DNA from: Fibrobacter sp. | GTDB lineage: Bacteria > Fibrobacterota > Chitinivibrionia > Chitinivibrionales > Chitinispirillaceae | Length of the DNA stretch: 51,798 nt | Direction: 5' to 3' | Assembly (NCBI GenBank): GCA_012523595.1 | Contig: JAAYIG010000106.1 | Span: 1-51,798, forward strand | Shown: in pieces, positions 1 to 8,684 of the stretch | How the letters are laid out: each line of letters begins with the position of its first letter | How positions within the stretch are numbered: position 1 is the first letter of the stretch | The notes under the pieces: generated by a model | The model's database searches: none | What the model was told of the DNA's origin: nothing | Seen by the model: only the letters and a program-made list of their open reading frames with translations | Position numbers and translations under genes: made by a program

Positions 1-328
1 AGTGAAGAATACAATTACCTGCATGTGGTAATAACCTATCTGGAATCGGTTATCAGCGATGAATTGATGGATCAGTTCAGTGAGGTAGTCGAAAGAGAGT
101 ATAAACATGGTGAGGCGGTTATGAAAAACGATAGCAGATAGATATCGAGAGGAAGGGCGTGAGGAAGGGCGTGAGGAAGGACGTGAGGAAGGACGAGAGG
201 AAGGGAGGCTAGAAAAAGAGCGGGAAATTGTCAGGCAGATGGTTCAGAAAGGAATGAGTCTGCAATCGATCCAGGAGATTACTGGTTTTAACTATGAGAC
301 AATTGAGAAGATTTTACAAAATGGCTGA
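1..328 (+). pseudogene. Rpn/PD-(D/E)XK transposase-family C-terminus, frameshifted
   Basis: This is the 3' end of a gene that enters from the left edge. The first frame reads SEEYNYLHVV...GEAVMKNDSR and stops at 139-141. Removing one A from the five-A run at 124-128 instead gives MKTIADRYREEGR, followed by EEGR repeats and a C-terminal tail ending at the TGA at 326-328. The MKT-IA-x-(EEG-rich) tail is typical of the Rpn family of recombination-promoting nucleases/putative transposases. The catalytic N-terminal part lies outside the window. The break may be a real mutation, a slippery-site frameshift or a homopolymer sequencing error; a pseudogene is the simplest reading. Confidence 0.65.
149..208 (+). 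repeat. Five tandem 12-bp units encoding EEGR
   Basis: Five near-identical units (gaggaaggrcgt-like) encode Glu-Glu-Gly-Arg five times inside the transposase-like tail. Copies 1 and 2 are identical; the third to fifth differ only by third-position changes and one CGT-to-AGG change. Such EEG tracts commonly vary in copy number between Rpn-family members, probably through replication slippage. Confidence 0.85.
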
Positions 329-529
329 ATTCAGACAGCTTAATTCTCAATTCATCTATGTAAAGCTAAAAAGATAATGATTTGGAATTTTGTCCAATTC
401 TGAGTGGAAAACTCTATTTTGACTGATGTTCCAACAATGCCTGACAAACGAATAGTATGGTTAAATGGAACTCGACACTACCTTGCTATTGTAAATCAAT
501 GTTTTTGTCAATAAAGTGGGCGCAGTAAG

Positions 530-967
530 TTACTGAGAATCCCTGAATTTTCTCATCTCCTCGGAAATCCTCGCTGCTATCTCACCCATCTCCTGAAATG
601 ACTGGTATTTTTTTCTGGGCCAGAAAAACCCTCTCAAACCATCACCTTTATTGCGGGGGACAATATGAATGTGGAGATGTGGAACACTCTGGGAAACTTT
701 GTTGTTTACAGCAACAAAAGTTCCCTGTGCCTGGATTGCTTTTTTTACGGCAATTGTTAACAGCCGGGCAGCATTGAACAGATGCCCGGTTTCATGAGGA
801 GAAAGATCTTCCATTTCGGAGATGTGGTTTCTGGGAAGAAGCAGTGTGTGTCCCGGGAAAAGGGGTCTTTTATCAAGAAATGCAAAAACGAAGTCATCCT
901 CGTACACTACGGCTGCCGTCTCTTTACCTGAAATAATACTGCAAAAGACACATCCTGATGAGCGCAT
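530..967 (-). CDS. HIT-family nucleotide hydrolase
   Basis: About 145 residues with the histidine-triad signature HLHIHIVPR near residue 100, the N-terminal CVFCSII zinc-type motif and the LLLPRNH segment usual for HIT proteins. Family members hydrolyse or transfer nucleoside monophosphates from dinucleoside polyphosphates or AMP-lysine-type substrates in the cytoplasm. I prefer the internal ATG at 967, because GGGAG lies eight bases before it; an upstream ATG at 982 would add five residues. It follows bioB by about 34 bases on the same strand and is probably the last gene of the biotin operon, although no role in biotin synthesis is known for this family. Confidence 0.9.
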   Translation of the reverse strand: MRSSGCVFCSIISGKETAAVVYEDDFVFAFLDKRPLFPGHTLLLPRNHISEMEDLSPHETGHLFNAARLLTIAVKKAIQAQGTFVAVNNKVSQSVPHLHIHIVPRNKGDGLRGFFWPRKKYQSFQEMGEIAARISEEMRKFRDSQ

Positions 968-1001
968 CTTTTTAGCTCCCATCCTGTCTACTGAAAAAGT
1001 C

Positions 1002-1973
1002 TCAGCTTGCTTCTCTCTTCACCAGTTCCAGCTTCTGGAGCATCAGATCATCAGTATTGATTCCTGCTCCGGATGTGGTAAGATACCCACCGGAGATATA
1101 TCCGTTTGCGCCTGAAAAGAAAATGAGGCTCTGAAGAGGTCCGAGGTGATACTCTCTTCCTCCGCAGACCTTGATTGTCCTTTGAGGCATAGCCAGACGG
1201 AAGAGGGAAACAATCTTCAGGAGTTCAAAGGACGATTCCTTCGGGGCAGAGATTCCGGTTCCTTTTACAGGAATGTAAAAGTTGAGCGGAACAGTATCTA
1301 TGTCAAGTGAACGAATCTCCTCACAGAATTCGATACGCTGCTCTCTGCTCTCACCAAGTCCCAGAATCCCTCCGCAGCAGACTTTCATTCCAGCCTTTTT
1401 GGCGTTTTTGACAGTTTCCACTCTGTGTTCCCATGTGTGTGTGGAAACAATTTCAGGGAAAAATGAGCGGCAGGTCTCTATATTGTGGTTGTAACATGAC
1501 ACACCGGCATCACGCAGCATCACGAATTCTTCATAGTCAAGTATTCCAAGGGAGGCGTGTTTCTCTCCCTGACAGTCTTTCAGGGCACCGGTGATTATTT
1601 CAATCTCATTCCTTGATAGTCTCCGTCCGCTTGAAACCACACAGAAAGGAAGATTATGCCTGCGGGCATTTTCCAGGTTCTCCTTTATCTTTTCAGGATC
1701 AGCCAGTCCGCTGATTGTTACCGATGTGTGGTTGTGATCTGATTGTGCGCAAAACGCACAGTCTTCCGGGCATCCGCCTGCCTTTATGTTCATCAGTGAA
1801 CATGGGTCAACCGTATTTCCATGGAAATGGCGTCTCACCTGATCCGCACAGGCAAAAAGCACCGATATCTGGTCAACAGGCCAGTTGAGAATCTCTTCCA
1901 TATCAATTCTGTCAATACCTGAACTGATTGATTTCTCGAAAAGCTCAGATGCTCTGAGAAATATTGACTGCAT
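1002..1973 (-). CDS. bioB: Biotin synthase (radical SAM)
   Basis: 323 residues, the usual BioB length. The radical-SAM triad CPEDCAFC is at residues 68-75. Further conserved blocks (CCGGILGLGESREQR, VPLNFYIPVKGT and the C-terminal FFSGANGYISGGYLTT) match the biotin synthase core, including the region that holds the auxiliary [2Fe-2S] cluster serving as sulfur donor. It inserts sulfur into dethiobiotin, the last step of biotin synthesis. It starts 15 bases after the esterase gene ends, so it is read as part of the same operon as bioC-D-A-F. Confidence 0.97.
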   Translation of the reverse strand: MQSIFLRASELFEKSISSGIDRIDMEEILNWPVDQISVLFACADQVRRHFHGNTVDPCSLMNIKAGGCPEDCAFCAQSDHNHTSVTISGLADPEKIKENLENARRHNLPFCVVSSGRRLSRNEIEIITGALKDCQGEKHASLGILDYEEFVMLRDAGVSCYNHNIETCRSFFPEIVSTHTWEHRVETVKNAKKAGMKVCCGGILGLGESREQRIEFCEEIRSLDIDTVPLNFYIPVKGTGISAPKESSFELLKIVSLFRLAMPQRTIKVCGGREYHLGPLQSLIFFSGANGYISGGYLTTSGAGINTDDLMLQKLELVKREAS

Positions 1974-1988
1974 TAGGATATCCTCTCT

Positions 1989-2687
1989 TCAGACGGTTGT
2001 ATCTATTGCCGATTTAATTTCCTTGTGATATTTGTCAAAAAAGAGATGAGGCCCGTCGTACTTATGAAAACTGCCGTCTATCGCGCGGCAGAGATACTCT
2101 CCGGCCTCACAGGGAATTATCATATCCCTGGAACCATGGAAAATTAATTTCTGGAAAGGAAGACTTCCCAGAGTCAGCAAATAATCAGTGGAAAAAGCCG
2201 CTTGTTCCAGGAATCGTAATCCCGCTTCGAGTTCTGCGGTCGTATATGGAACAGAATGTAACTTTCCGTCCATGCCGCAACGGGCGTAAAATCCTTTAAG
2301 CACGTTTTCCCTGTCGACTGCCAGAGAGGTTCTCATCGATTCCAGTACCGACCTTCTGGTACCGAAACGGAAATTGTCTTTTCTGCAGAAGGTGTGAGTG
2401 GCGGAGAGAAGTACCAGTATCACCGGGTTGAGCACAGATGCCAGGGATAGGGATAGTATTGCCCCTGTTGACCATCCTGCAAGATAAAGAGGCATAGACA
2501 GCCGGGGTTCCAGGATATTTTTAAGACGCTGTATCCAGTCCGGAACAAGAGTTCCTTTGTCAAACAGAGAGGGAATAAGAGGGTTGATGTCGATGTAATT
2601 GGAGTTTTTTCCGAAGATACTTTCCAATACAGCAGGAGGAACCGCCCATCCGCCCAGAACTGTCCAGACCATGTTATCTGTTTTCAT
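1989..2687 (-). CDS. Alpha/beta hydrolase, probable pimeloyl-ACP methyl ester esterase (BioH-like)
   Basis: About 232 residues from the ATG at 2687, which overlaps the 3' end of bioF by 14 bases. An N-terminal LGGWAVPP oxyanion-type strand is followed by the nucleophile elbow GWSTGA, an acid candidate in FHGSRDMIIP and a C-terminal histidine in DGPHLFFDK, the layout of BioH/BioG-type carboxylesterases. Its place between bioF and bioB, in an operon with bioC but no other recognised demethylating enzyme, argues that it releases pimeloyl-ACP from its methyl ester. Overall similarity to BioH or BioG looks low by eye, so the exact subfamily is open. A longer start at 2744 would lie deep inside bioF and is unlikely. 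Confidence 0.75.
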   Translation of the reverse strand: MKTDNMVWTVLGGWAVPPAVLESIFGKNSNYIDINPLIPSLFDKGTLVPDWIQRLKNILEPRLSMPLYLAGWSTGAILSLSLASVLNPVILVLLSATHTFCRKDNFRFGTRRSVLESMRTSLAVDRENVLKGFYARCGMDGKLHSVPYTTAELEAGLRFLEQAAFSTDYLLTLGSLPFQKLIFHGSRDMIIPCEAGEYLCRAIDGSFHKYDGPHLFFDKYHKEIKSAIDTTV

Positions 2688-3828
2688 GTCTCGTTTTCCA
2701 CTCGTAAATATGGCGCAGAACATAATCGAGCTGATCGTTGTCAAGTCCGAGGTGGATTGAGAAGCGGATACGGGCTGTAGATTCCGGAACCGTGGGAGGC
2801 CTGATCGCCGGGGCGATTATGCCTTTGGTTTTAAGAAAGCTGCGTAAATCAAGTGCATCATTCTCGTTCCCGGTAATACAGGGAACGATCTGGGTTGAAC
2901 TGTTGAGGGAGGAGAAACCCATTTTATTCAAGGATGCTCTGAAGAAATCGGCTTTTTCAAGGAGGTTTTTTCCATTGATTTCGCCGTTTCTGATTTTTCT
3001 TATCGCAGCTAAGTTGAATGCAAGTACATGGTGGGGGAGAGCTGTTGAGTAGATAAAGCTTCTGCTGAAATTGATCAGAAAATCACGTATCAGGGATGAA
3101 CCTGCGAAATATCCGCCCAGACCAGCCACTGCTTTACTCAGTGTACCTACAAAAACATCAATTTCATCCCCGACACCCTCTTCATCGGCAAGCCCACGTC
3201 CCTCTCTGCCGAAAATTCCCACTGCATGGGCTTCATCTAGCATTACAGCACAGTTGTATTTACGTGCAAGAGAACAGATATCTCCCAGAGGAGCCCTGTC
3301 TCCATCCATGCTGAAAACTGAATCTGTGACTATGAGTTTTTCTTTTGAAGATGAAGAGGAAAGCCTTTTTTCCAGGTCAGCCATATCGCAGTGACGATAG
3401 CGGTTCAGTTTGCATCTGGAAAGAGCGATACCATCGTAAATTGATGCATGATTGAGACGGTCACAGAAGACCTCTGTATCCCTCGTACACAGTGCCTGGA
3501 GAATTCCGGTATTGGTGCAGTAACCTGAATTGAATAACAGTGCTGCCTCGCTTCCTTTCCAGGAGACAATCTCTTTTTCCAGTTCGGAATATAGCTCCGA
3601 CTGTTCCGATACAAGCCTTGAGGAGAGATTGCCGTGGATGCGGTTATCGGCCAGTTTCAGTGCCTCTTTACGGATGCTTTTGTCATTTTGCAGATCAAGA
3701 TAGCTGTTTGTGGAAAGATCTATCACTCCTGAATCCCTCCTGAAAGGAGGGATAGAGCGCATGCGGTGCAAAGCCACTCTTTCGGAGAGAGATTTCTCTA
3801 TTCTATTATAAATGGGAGAGTTCCGCAT
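2674..3828 (-). CDS. bioF: 8-amino-7-oxononanoate synthase
   Basis: 384 residues of the PLP-dependent alpha-oxoamine synthase family. Visible landmarks are DEAHAVGIFG (cofactor-binding Asp/His region), TLSKAVAGLGGYFAG with the Schiff-base lysine, and LFNSGYCTNTGILQAL near residue 100. It condenses pimeloyl-ACP (or pimeloyl-CoA) with alanine to give KAPA. The start overlaps the end of bioA by 23 bases and the end overlaps the esterase gene by 14, which indicates translational coupling. Confidence 0.95.
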   Translation of the reverse strand: MRNSPIYNRIEKSLSERVALHRMRSIPPFRRDSGVIDLSTNSYLDLQNDKSIRKEALKLADNRIHGNLSSRLVSEQSELYSELEKEIVSWKGSEAALLFNSGYCTNTGILQALCTRDTEVFCDRLNHASIYDGIALSRCKLNRYRHCDMADLEKRLSSSSSKEKLIVTDSVFSMDGDRAPLGDICSLARKYNCAVMLDEAHAVGIFGREGRGLADEEGVGDEIDVFVGTLSKAVAGLGGYFAGSSLIRDFLINFSRSFIYSTALPHHVLAFNLAAIRKIRNGEINGKNLLEKADFFRASLNKMGFSSLNSSTQIVPCITGNENDALDLRSFLKTKGIIAPAIRPPTVPESTARIRFSIHLGLDNDQLDYVLRHIYEWKTRHENR

Positions 3829-5194
3829 TAATCGTTTCCTTCAGTGCCTTATGGGTAAGAAACAGCATGTTGTCCATCTGATCATTGGTGATAGTAAATG
3901 GGGGCATGAAATAGATGACATCGCCTAAAGGTCTTATAAGCAACCCGAATTCCCGGGCCTTGAGCGAGAGCTTATAGGTAAAGCGGGAATCAGGCGGGAG
4001 TTTTTCCTTTGTTGCCTTGTTTTTCACAAGCTCAATAGCGCCTACCATACCCAGAGATCGCACATCGCCGACTACCTCGTAGTCAAGAAACTCCTTCAGC
4101 TTCGCTGCAAACTGCTCGGTTGTGCCATGAAGAGAATCAGGGATATTGTAGGTTGTGATAAGATCGATAGAGGCGCAGGCTGCTGCTGCGGCAAGGGGAT
4201 TTCCGGTAAAGGAGTGGCCGTGATTGAAAATCTTTCCGGAGCGGAAGTCTCCGCTGAACTCATTGAAGATAAAATCCTTTACTATTGTTGCGGAAAGCGG
4301 CAGATATCCGCCTGTCAGTCCTTTTGCCAGGCACATTATATCCGGGACTCTTCCGGCATGATCACACGCAAACATTTTTCCTGTTCGTCCCATACCCATC
4401 GCCACCTCATCAGCTATAGTCAGGATGTTGTATTCCCTACACAGATCAAATATTCTTGTGAGGACTTTCTGAGGGTAGATGCGCATCCCTGCAGCTCCCT
4501 GAACCATGGGTTCGAAAATGCATCCGGCAATCTCCCCGTTTTTCTCCTGGAAAATCCGCTCCAGAGAGTTCATGCACTCAGCGTTACATGTATCCGGATT
4601 GCAACCTGCAGGACAGCGGTAGCAGTAGGGTGAATCGGCGAAGACCTGTTTTTTAAAGGAGTTATGGAAAACAGTGTGGTATTGCGGGATCGAGCCGACA
4701 GACATTGCGCCCAGAGTGTCACCATGGTAACCCCCGTCAAGAGCAACAAAAAGGGTTCTGTTCTGTCCTTTCAGGTTGTGATATTGGAGTGCAACTTTCA
4801 GTGCCACTTCGACCGCCGTTGAACCATCATCGGAATAGAAAATTCTGCTTGTTTTCTCCGGAAGGATACTTCCTAACTTTTGAGAGAGGCGCAGGGCAGG
4901 TTCCGAAATGAACCCGGCCATAAGCACATGTTCGATTTTTTCAAGCTGGTCTTTGATGGATGCGTTGATGACCGGATGACAATGACCGAAAATGCTCACC
5001 CACCATGACCCGATCGCATCGATATATCCCCGCCCATTATTATCAAAAAGATAAATACCAGATCCTCTCTCAATCACAACTGGCGGGCAATCGAGAGTAT
5101 CCTGATAATATGTAAATGGCATCCAGATCCGGTCGAATTCATCCCCGGTTCCGGGAGCAGAACTGAAGGATTTGCTCGCATTGGCTGCTTCCAT
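3806..5194 (-). CDS. bioA: Adenosylmethionine-8-amino-7-oxononanoate aminotransferase
   Basis: 462 residues, class-III PLP aminotransferase. The N-terminal DRIWMPFTYYQ segment corresponds to the 'HIWHPFTQ' substrate pocket of BioA. Also seen are DGGYHGDTLGAMSVG, ADEVAMGMGRTGKMFA and the PLP lysine in CLAKGLTGGYLPL. It converts KAPA to DAPA using S-adenosylmethionine as amino donor. The ATG at 5194 is preceded by GGAGGT about seven bases upstream, which supports this start even though the first 56 bases lie inside the end of bioD. Confidence 0.96.
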   Translation of the reverse strand: MEAANASKSFSSAPGTGDEFDRIWMPFTYYQDTLDCPPVVIERGSGIYLFDNNGRGYIDAIGSWWVSIFGHCHPVINASIKDQLEKIEHVLMAGFISEPALRLSQKLGSILPEKTSRIFYSDDGSTAVEVALKVALQYHNLKGQNRTLFVALDGGYHGDTLGAMSVGSIPQYHTVFHNSFKKQVFADSPYCYRCPAGCNPDTCNAECMNSLERIFQEKNGEIAGCIFEPMVQGAAGMRIYPQKVLTRIFDLCREYNILTIADEVAMGMGRTGKMFACDHAGRVPDIMCLAKGLTGGYLPLSATIVKDFIFNEFSGDFRSGKIFNHGHSFTGNPLAAAAACASIDLITTYNIPDSLHGTTEQFAAKLKEFLDYEVVGDVRSLGMVGAIELVKNKATKEKLPPDSRFTYKLSLKAREFGLLIRPLGDVIYFMPPFTITNDQMDNMLFLTHKALKETINAELSHL

Positions 5195-5822
5195 GTTTTA
5201 CCTCCAATAAATCGACGGGTTTGATATACTCCCCGATAATTCTTCTGTTGTCCTGATAAATAATTGTTTCCGGCTCGTTGCGGCAATTGTTGAGTACTAC
5301 TGCTGCCAGAGATGCTCCACTCTGTCTCAGCGCTTTTATAGAAAGAAATGTGTGGTTGAGTGTCCCAAGGTGAGGAGAGGTGACTAGGATAACCGGAAGC
5401 CCCATGAGATTTATCAGATCAAGCATATAGAAAGTTTCTCCAAGAGGAACCATCAATCCACCCGCTCCTTCTACTATCACCATGGTATCAGGCCTGGAGA
5501 TTTCCTCGAAGTATTTCAGTATTTTTTGCGGAGAGATAATGTCTGAGTTCAAAGATGCGGCAAGATGAGGCGAGCAGGCCTGACGGTACATGTAAGGGAT
5601 ATGCTGATTGTATGTACCTGTCAATCTGGCTCCACCTGAGATAACATACTCAAGATCCGGAGAAATGAGATTCCCGCTGCTGTCAACCTCACATCCGGTC
5701 TGAACTGGTTTCATGTAGGTAACTGCCTGTATCGTTGAGAACGTGTCTGCCAGTAATTTACTGATAAAAGTCTTGCCGATTCCTGTATCGGTTCCGGTAA
5801 CAAAAAAACCGTTTTGATTCAT
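5139..5822 (-). CDS. bioD: Dethiobiotin synthetase
   Basis: 227 residues. The P-loop GTDTGIGKT is at about residue 10, MKPVQTG at about 38 and VEGAGGLMVPLGE at about 120, all diagnostic for BioD. It is an ATP-dependent carboxylase that closes the ureido ring of dethiobiotin from DAPA and CO2. It overlaps bioC by ATGA and bioA by 56 bases. Confidence 0.95.
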   Translation of the reverse strand: MNQNGFFVTGTDTGIGKTFISKLLADTFSTIQAVTYMKPVQTGCEVDSSGNLISPDLEYVISGGARLTGTYNQHIPYMYRQACSPHLAASLNSDIISPQKILKYFEEISRPDTMVIVEGAGGLMVPLGETFYMLDLINLMGLPVILVTSPHLGTLNHTFLSIKALRQSGASLAAVVLNNCRNEPETIIYQDNRRIIGEYIKPVDLLEVKHGSSQCEQILQFCSRNRG

Positions 5823-6610
5823 GTCTGTTCCTTTTTTACAGAAGTCCCGATCATTGCCTGATAAGTGAGCGGGATTCCATGAGGTGTACTGAAAATGTCC
5901 TCATAGTATCTGCAGAACCTCTGTAGTTCACTTCTGGACATACGTCGTCCGTTTACAGCTGTGCTTCCTGTAGAACTTAGGCTCCGGAGGAGATCCATGG
6001 CACTGGGAAAATATTTAACGCAATGGTAGATTTCATATTCCAGGAGGGTGAAGCCGCTTTCTCTCAGTTGCTCCGAGAAATTATCCGGACTGCTCAACCT
6101 TACAGGAACAGAGAGGCCGAAATGTCTGCGGATCTCTGTCAATTCCTTAAAGCAACCATCTGTAAATACAGAAAACACCAGTTTCCCATTCCTGGTTAGC
6201 AGTCCTGAAATGCCTTTAAGCACAGGGATACTGGTATCGAGCCATTGCAGGACTGAGCAGACTATTGCTCCCGTAAAACAACCCTTTTTTAAGGGAAGCT
6301 TTTCGATATCAGCCTGAACCGGAAAAATTCCTGGAATTTTTTTCCCTGTCAGAATTGAAAGAGAATTTCGGGAGAGATCAACACCTGTAATATGGAAATT
6401 CTGATCTTTATCCAGGAGCATCTCTTCAAGTATTCCGGTTCCACACCCAAGATCTACCCACATTTCCGCTAATTGGCATTTGATAATTCTGTTTCTGACT
6501 GATTGCAGCAATTCTTTTTGTACAGAGGCGAATTGGTTGTATGTTCCGGCCTTGCTGCTGAAGGCAGCGGCAATCTTCTTTTTAGTCGGAAGAGAGGGTG
6601 GTAAATTCAT
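5819..6610 (-). CDS. bioC: Malonyl-ACP O-methyltransferase
   Basis: 263 residues. A class-I SAM methyltransferase fold with the motif VDLGCGTGILEEML near residue 53, acidic loop VDLSRNSL, and VCSVLQWLDT in the post-motif region, as in BioC. The N-terminal KKKIAAAFSSKAGTYNQFASVQ segment matches the BioC substrate-side helix. It methylates malonyl-ACP so that it can prime pimelate synthesis on the fatty acid machinery. It is the first gene of the operon. No BirA-type operator (TTGTAAACC with its inverted copy) is visible in the 178 bases upstream. Confidence 0.9.
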   Translation of the reverse strand: MNLPPSLPTKKKIAAAFSSKAGTYNQFASVQKELLQSVRNRIIKCQLAEMWVDLGCGTGILEEMLLDKDQNFHITGVDLSRNSLSILTGKKIPGIFPVQADIEKLPLKKGCFTGAIVCSVLQWLDTSIPVLKGISGLLTRNGKLVFSVFTDGCFKELTEIRRHFGLSVPVRLSSPDNFSEQLRESGFTLLEYEIYHCVKYFPSAMDLLRSLSSTGSTAVNGRRMSRSELQRFCRYYEDIFSTPHGIPLTYQAMIGTSVKKEQT

Positions 6611-6788
6611 AGAAGGATACTTCAGGATACAGAAAAAGCTATGTTCTCTCCAGGAAAATGCAATTTACTCTGCCCGGCCAACAATGAACGGGGTGAAGAT
6701 GAAAATACTCTATGGCACATCATTTTATTATCTTAACATCTTATCTGATAGCTGCAGCAAATCAAGCCGACCCTTAACCTGAAGGAAA

Positions 6789-7541
6789 ATGACAGCAACC
6801 ACAAATGCTTCACAAATCTTCACCGGAAAAAAAATCTGTTCTTATCTTCTGGTGATCGCTGCTCTGATGACCTTTTCCTGTACCGCTGTCAATCAAGCCA
6901 GGACAATCGGTAAAGGAAAGGCAGGGCTTGAGCTTTCATTTGGTGGTCCGCTGATGACCAACCTTGGGCCCGTACTTCCCATGCCCAATTTTTTTCTGGG
7001 AGGTCGTTATGGTCTCAGAGAGGATCTGGATCTCTCGGTTAATCTGAACCTTCTCACTCCTGTAATTCCCGGTATTGCTCTGGATTTGATTACAGGGGGT
7101 CACTGGTTTCCTCTGCAGCCGGGAGTGGGCATTCAGAGCGCATCTCCTGACCGGGGATGGAGTGCGGGGTTGAGCCTGGAGGTACAATGGATAACAGATT
7201 TTAAAAATGGGCTCGTTGTGCTCCCGTCAATCGATATCGCAGGATCTTACCGCTATAAATGGATCAGTATCTTTACAGGATGTGCTACCGGATTCAATTT
7301 TTACCGTCCCGGAGAGGAAAATATCCTTCAGATATCACCATTTCTGGGCCTCGAGTTCATTACCCCTAAGAGAATCAGTTTCGGGATCAAGTTCTCGGCT
7401 TATGATCTGTTTTATAACTTTGACGGTTCGCAGGTAGAATGGATCTATCTGAAAGAAAACGGGGCAGTCCGTGAGAAGCATGCACCGATCGGTATCGCTG
7501 TCGGCCTGGCTTACACACTTCCAGACAGGAAACGGAATTGA
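6789..7541 (+). CDS. Exported envelope protein, likely outer-membrane barrel or lipoprotein
   Basis: 250 residues. A basic N-terminus, a hydrophobic stretch (YLLVIAALMTFSC) and a cysteine at about residue 36 suggest export, possibly as a lipoprotein, although the lipobox TFSC is imperfect. The rest alternates hydrophobic and polar residues with many aromatic strand ends (LDLSVNLNLL, GLSLEVQWI, IGIAVGLAYTL), as in small beta-barrels. AAGGA sits just before the ATG. Its stop is two bases before the next gene's ATG, so the two are co-transcribed. I do not recognise a named family. Confidence 0.7.
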   Translation: MTATTNASQIFTGKKICSYLLVIAALMTFSCTAVNQARTIGKGKAGLELSFGGPLMTNLGPVLPMPNFFLGGRYGLREDLDLSVNLNLLTPVIPGIALDLITGGHWFPLQPGVGIQSASPDRGWSAGLSLEVQWITDFKNGLVVLPSIDIAGSYRYKWISIFTGCATGFNFYRPGEENILQISPFLGLEFITPKRISFGIKFSAYDLFYNFDGSQVEWIYLKENGAVREKHAPIGIAVGLAYTLPDRKRN

Positions 7542-7543
7542 CC

Positions 7544-8674
7544 ATGAAGAAAGTCGGCTTGTTTCTGGTTCCTCTTTTTTTATCACTGTGCAGTTGTATC
7601 AAGATTGACTTTTTCCTTTTTGCCAATGGTCTAGAAGAGTCAATCGAGGATTCATATCACGGACTTCTGCTTTACGCCGGGTCATCTTCTCCTGAATGGA
7701 TCACTGAAGCTTCAGCTTCAATCGAGAGAGAGATCTATCTCACACCCGAGGGAAAACTTATCGAACCGGGTGATATCGGCCTCCACAGAGAGTATATCCA
7801 TGGGTGTTTTCTGCCATCACCCAGGAATGCGCCTGCTGATTCCTGCCCGCTTACGGGGTCGAATGTCACATTCCTTTACACACATGGAAACAGCGGCGGT
7901 ATGTTCAAGTACTGGTATCGCGCAGTTTCACTCTGGAGCATGGGCGCAAATGTCTTCATCTTCTCTTACAGGGGATATGGTTTGTCAAAAGGAGAGACAA
8001 CTAGGGCAAGTGTCAAGATGGATGCCGATGCTGCTGCTACTTATCTGAAAAGCAGAAAAGACATCGATACATCGAGAATAATAATTTACGGATACTCTAT
8101 GGGTGCTGTTACCGCAAGCTATCTCTCGGGGACATCTGCGCACAGAAATACTTTTGCCGGTACAATTCTGGAAGCTGGACTGGATTCTCCGGAAAATATT
8201 GTGGAGATGTCAAGTGGAATAAGTTTCCCTGGAGGTTTTTTCCTCGATACCGAACCTTTTAATGGACCCCAGTTTATTAAAAATACCACAAAGCCGGTGC
8301 TTCATTTCCATGGTCAAAAGGATACAAAAGTTACTCCTGAACAGGCAAAGAGTTATTATGAAGTCCTGAAAGATCATCCCGGATACACCCATCATATCGG
8401 CCGTGGGGATGATCCGATGAGTGAATGGATTTCAAAGGCGGCTCACGGCAATTTGCCCTTTACTGCCTTCTCTGCACCAAAGCAAATATCCGATTACTGG
8501 AATTACTCCGGCAATGAGTTCCATTGCTGTATCAACCCATTTGAATTCGAAGAGGAGCAGTTCCAGAGCTTTCTGCGTGATGTCGGAAACACAACCGGAA
8601 GTGAGATGTCACACACTGCGGCTATTTACCGGGAGTTTATCTCAGGATGGGTACTTGGAACATTTACCTGGTAG
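7544..8674 (+). CDS. Alpha/beta-hydrolase, probable lipoprotein
   Basis: About 376 residues from the ATG at 7544. The N-terminus MKKVGLFLVPLFLSLCSC has a signal peptide and a lipobox-like LCSC. The core holds LYTHGNSGGM (oxyanion loop), FSYRGYGLSKGE, the nucleophile elbow GYSMGA, a late acid/base region FHGQKDTKVTP and a possible catalytic histidine near the end (KAAHGNLPF). This resembles the BEM46/YfhR-like serine hydrolases. The substrate is unknown. It sits two bases behind the preceding envelope gene and ends ten bases from the convergent YjbQ gene. Confidence 0.75.
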   Translation: MKKVGLFLVPLFLSLCSCIKIDFFLFANGLEESIEDSYHGLLLYAGSSSPEWITEASASIEREIYLTPEGKLIEPGDIGLHREYIHGCFLPSPRNAPADSCPLTGSNVTFLYTHGNSGGMFKYWYRAVSLWSMGANVFIFSYRGYGLSKGETTRASVKMDADAAATYLKSRKDIDTSRIIIYGYSMGAVTASYLSGTSAHRNTFAGTILEAGLDSPENIVEMSSGISFPGGFFLDTEPFNGPQFIKNTTKPVLHFHGQKDTKVTPEQAKSYYEVLKDHPGYTHHIGRGDDPMSEWISKAAHGNLPFTAFSAPKQISDYWNYSGNEFHCCINPFEFEEEQFQSFLRDVGNTTGSEMSHTAAIYREFISGWVLGTFTW

Positions 8675-8684
8675 ATAAGTGCCT

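Noticed and set aside
149-208. CRISPR-like direct repeats
   Set aside because: The 12-bp units are contiguous without spacers and encode EEGR in frame.
6611-6788. BirA operator upstream of bioC
   Set aside because: No TTGTAAACC-type half-sites with the right spacing were found; control of the bio operon stays unknown.
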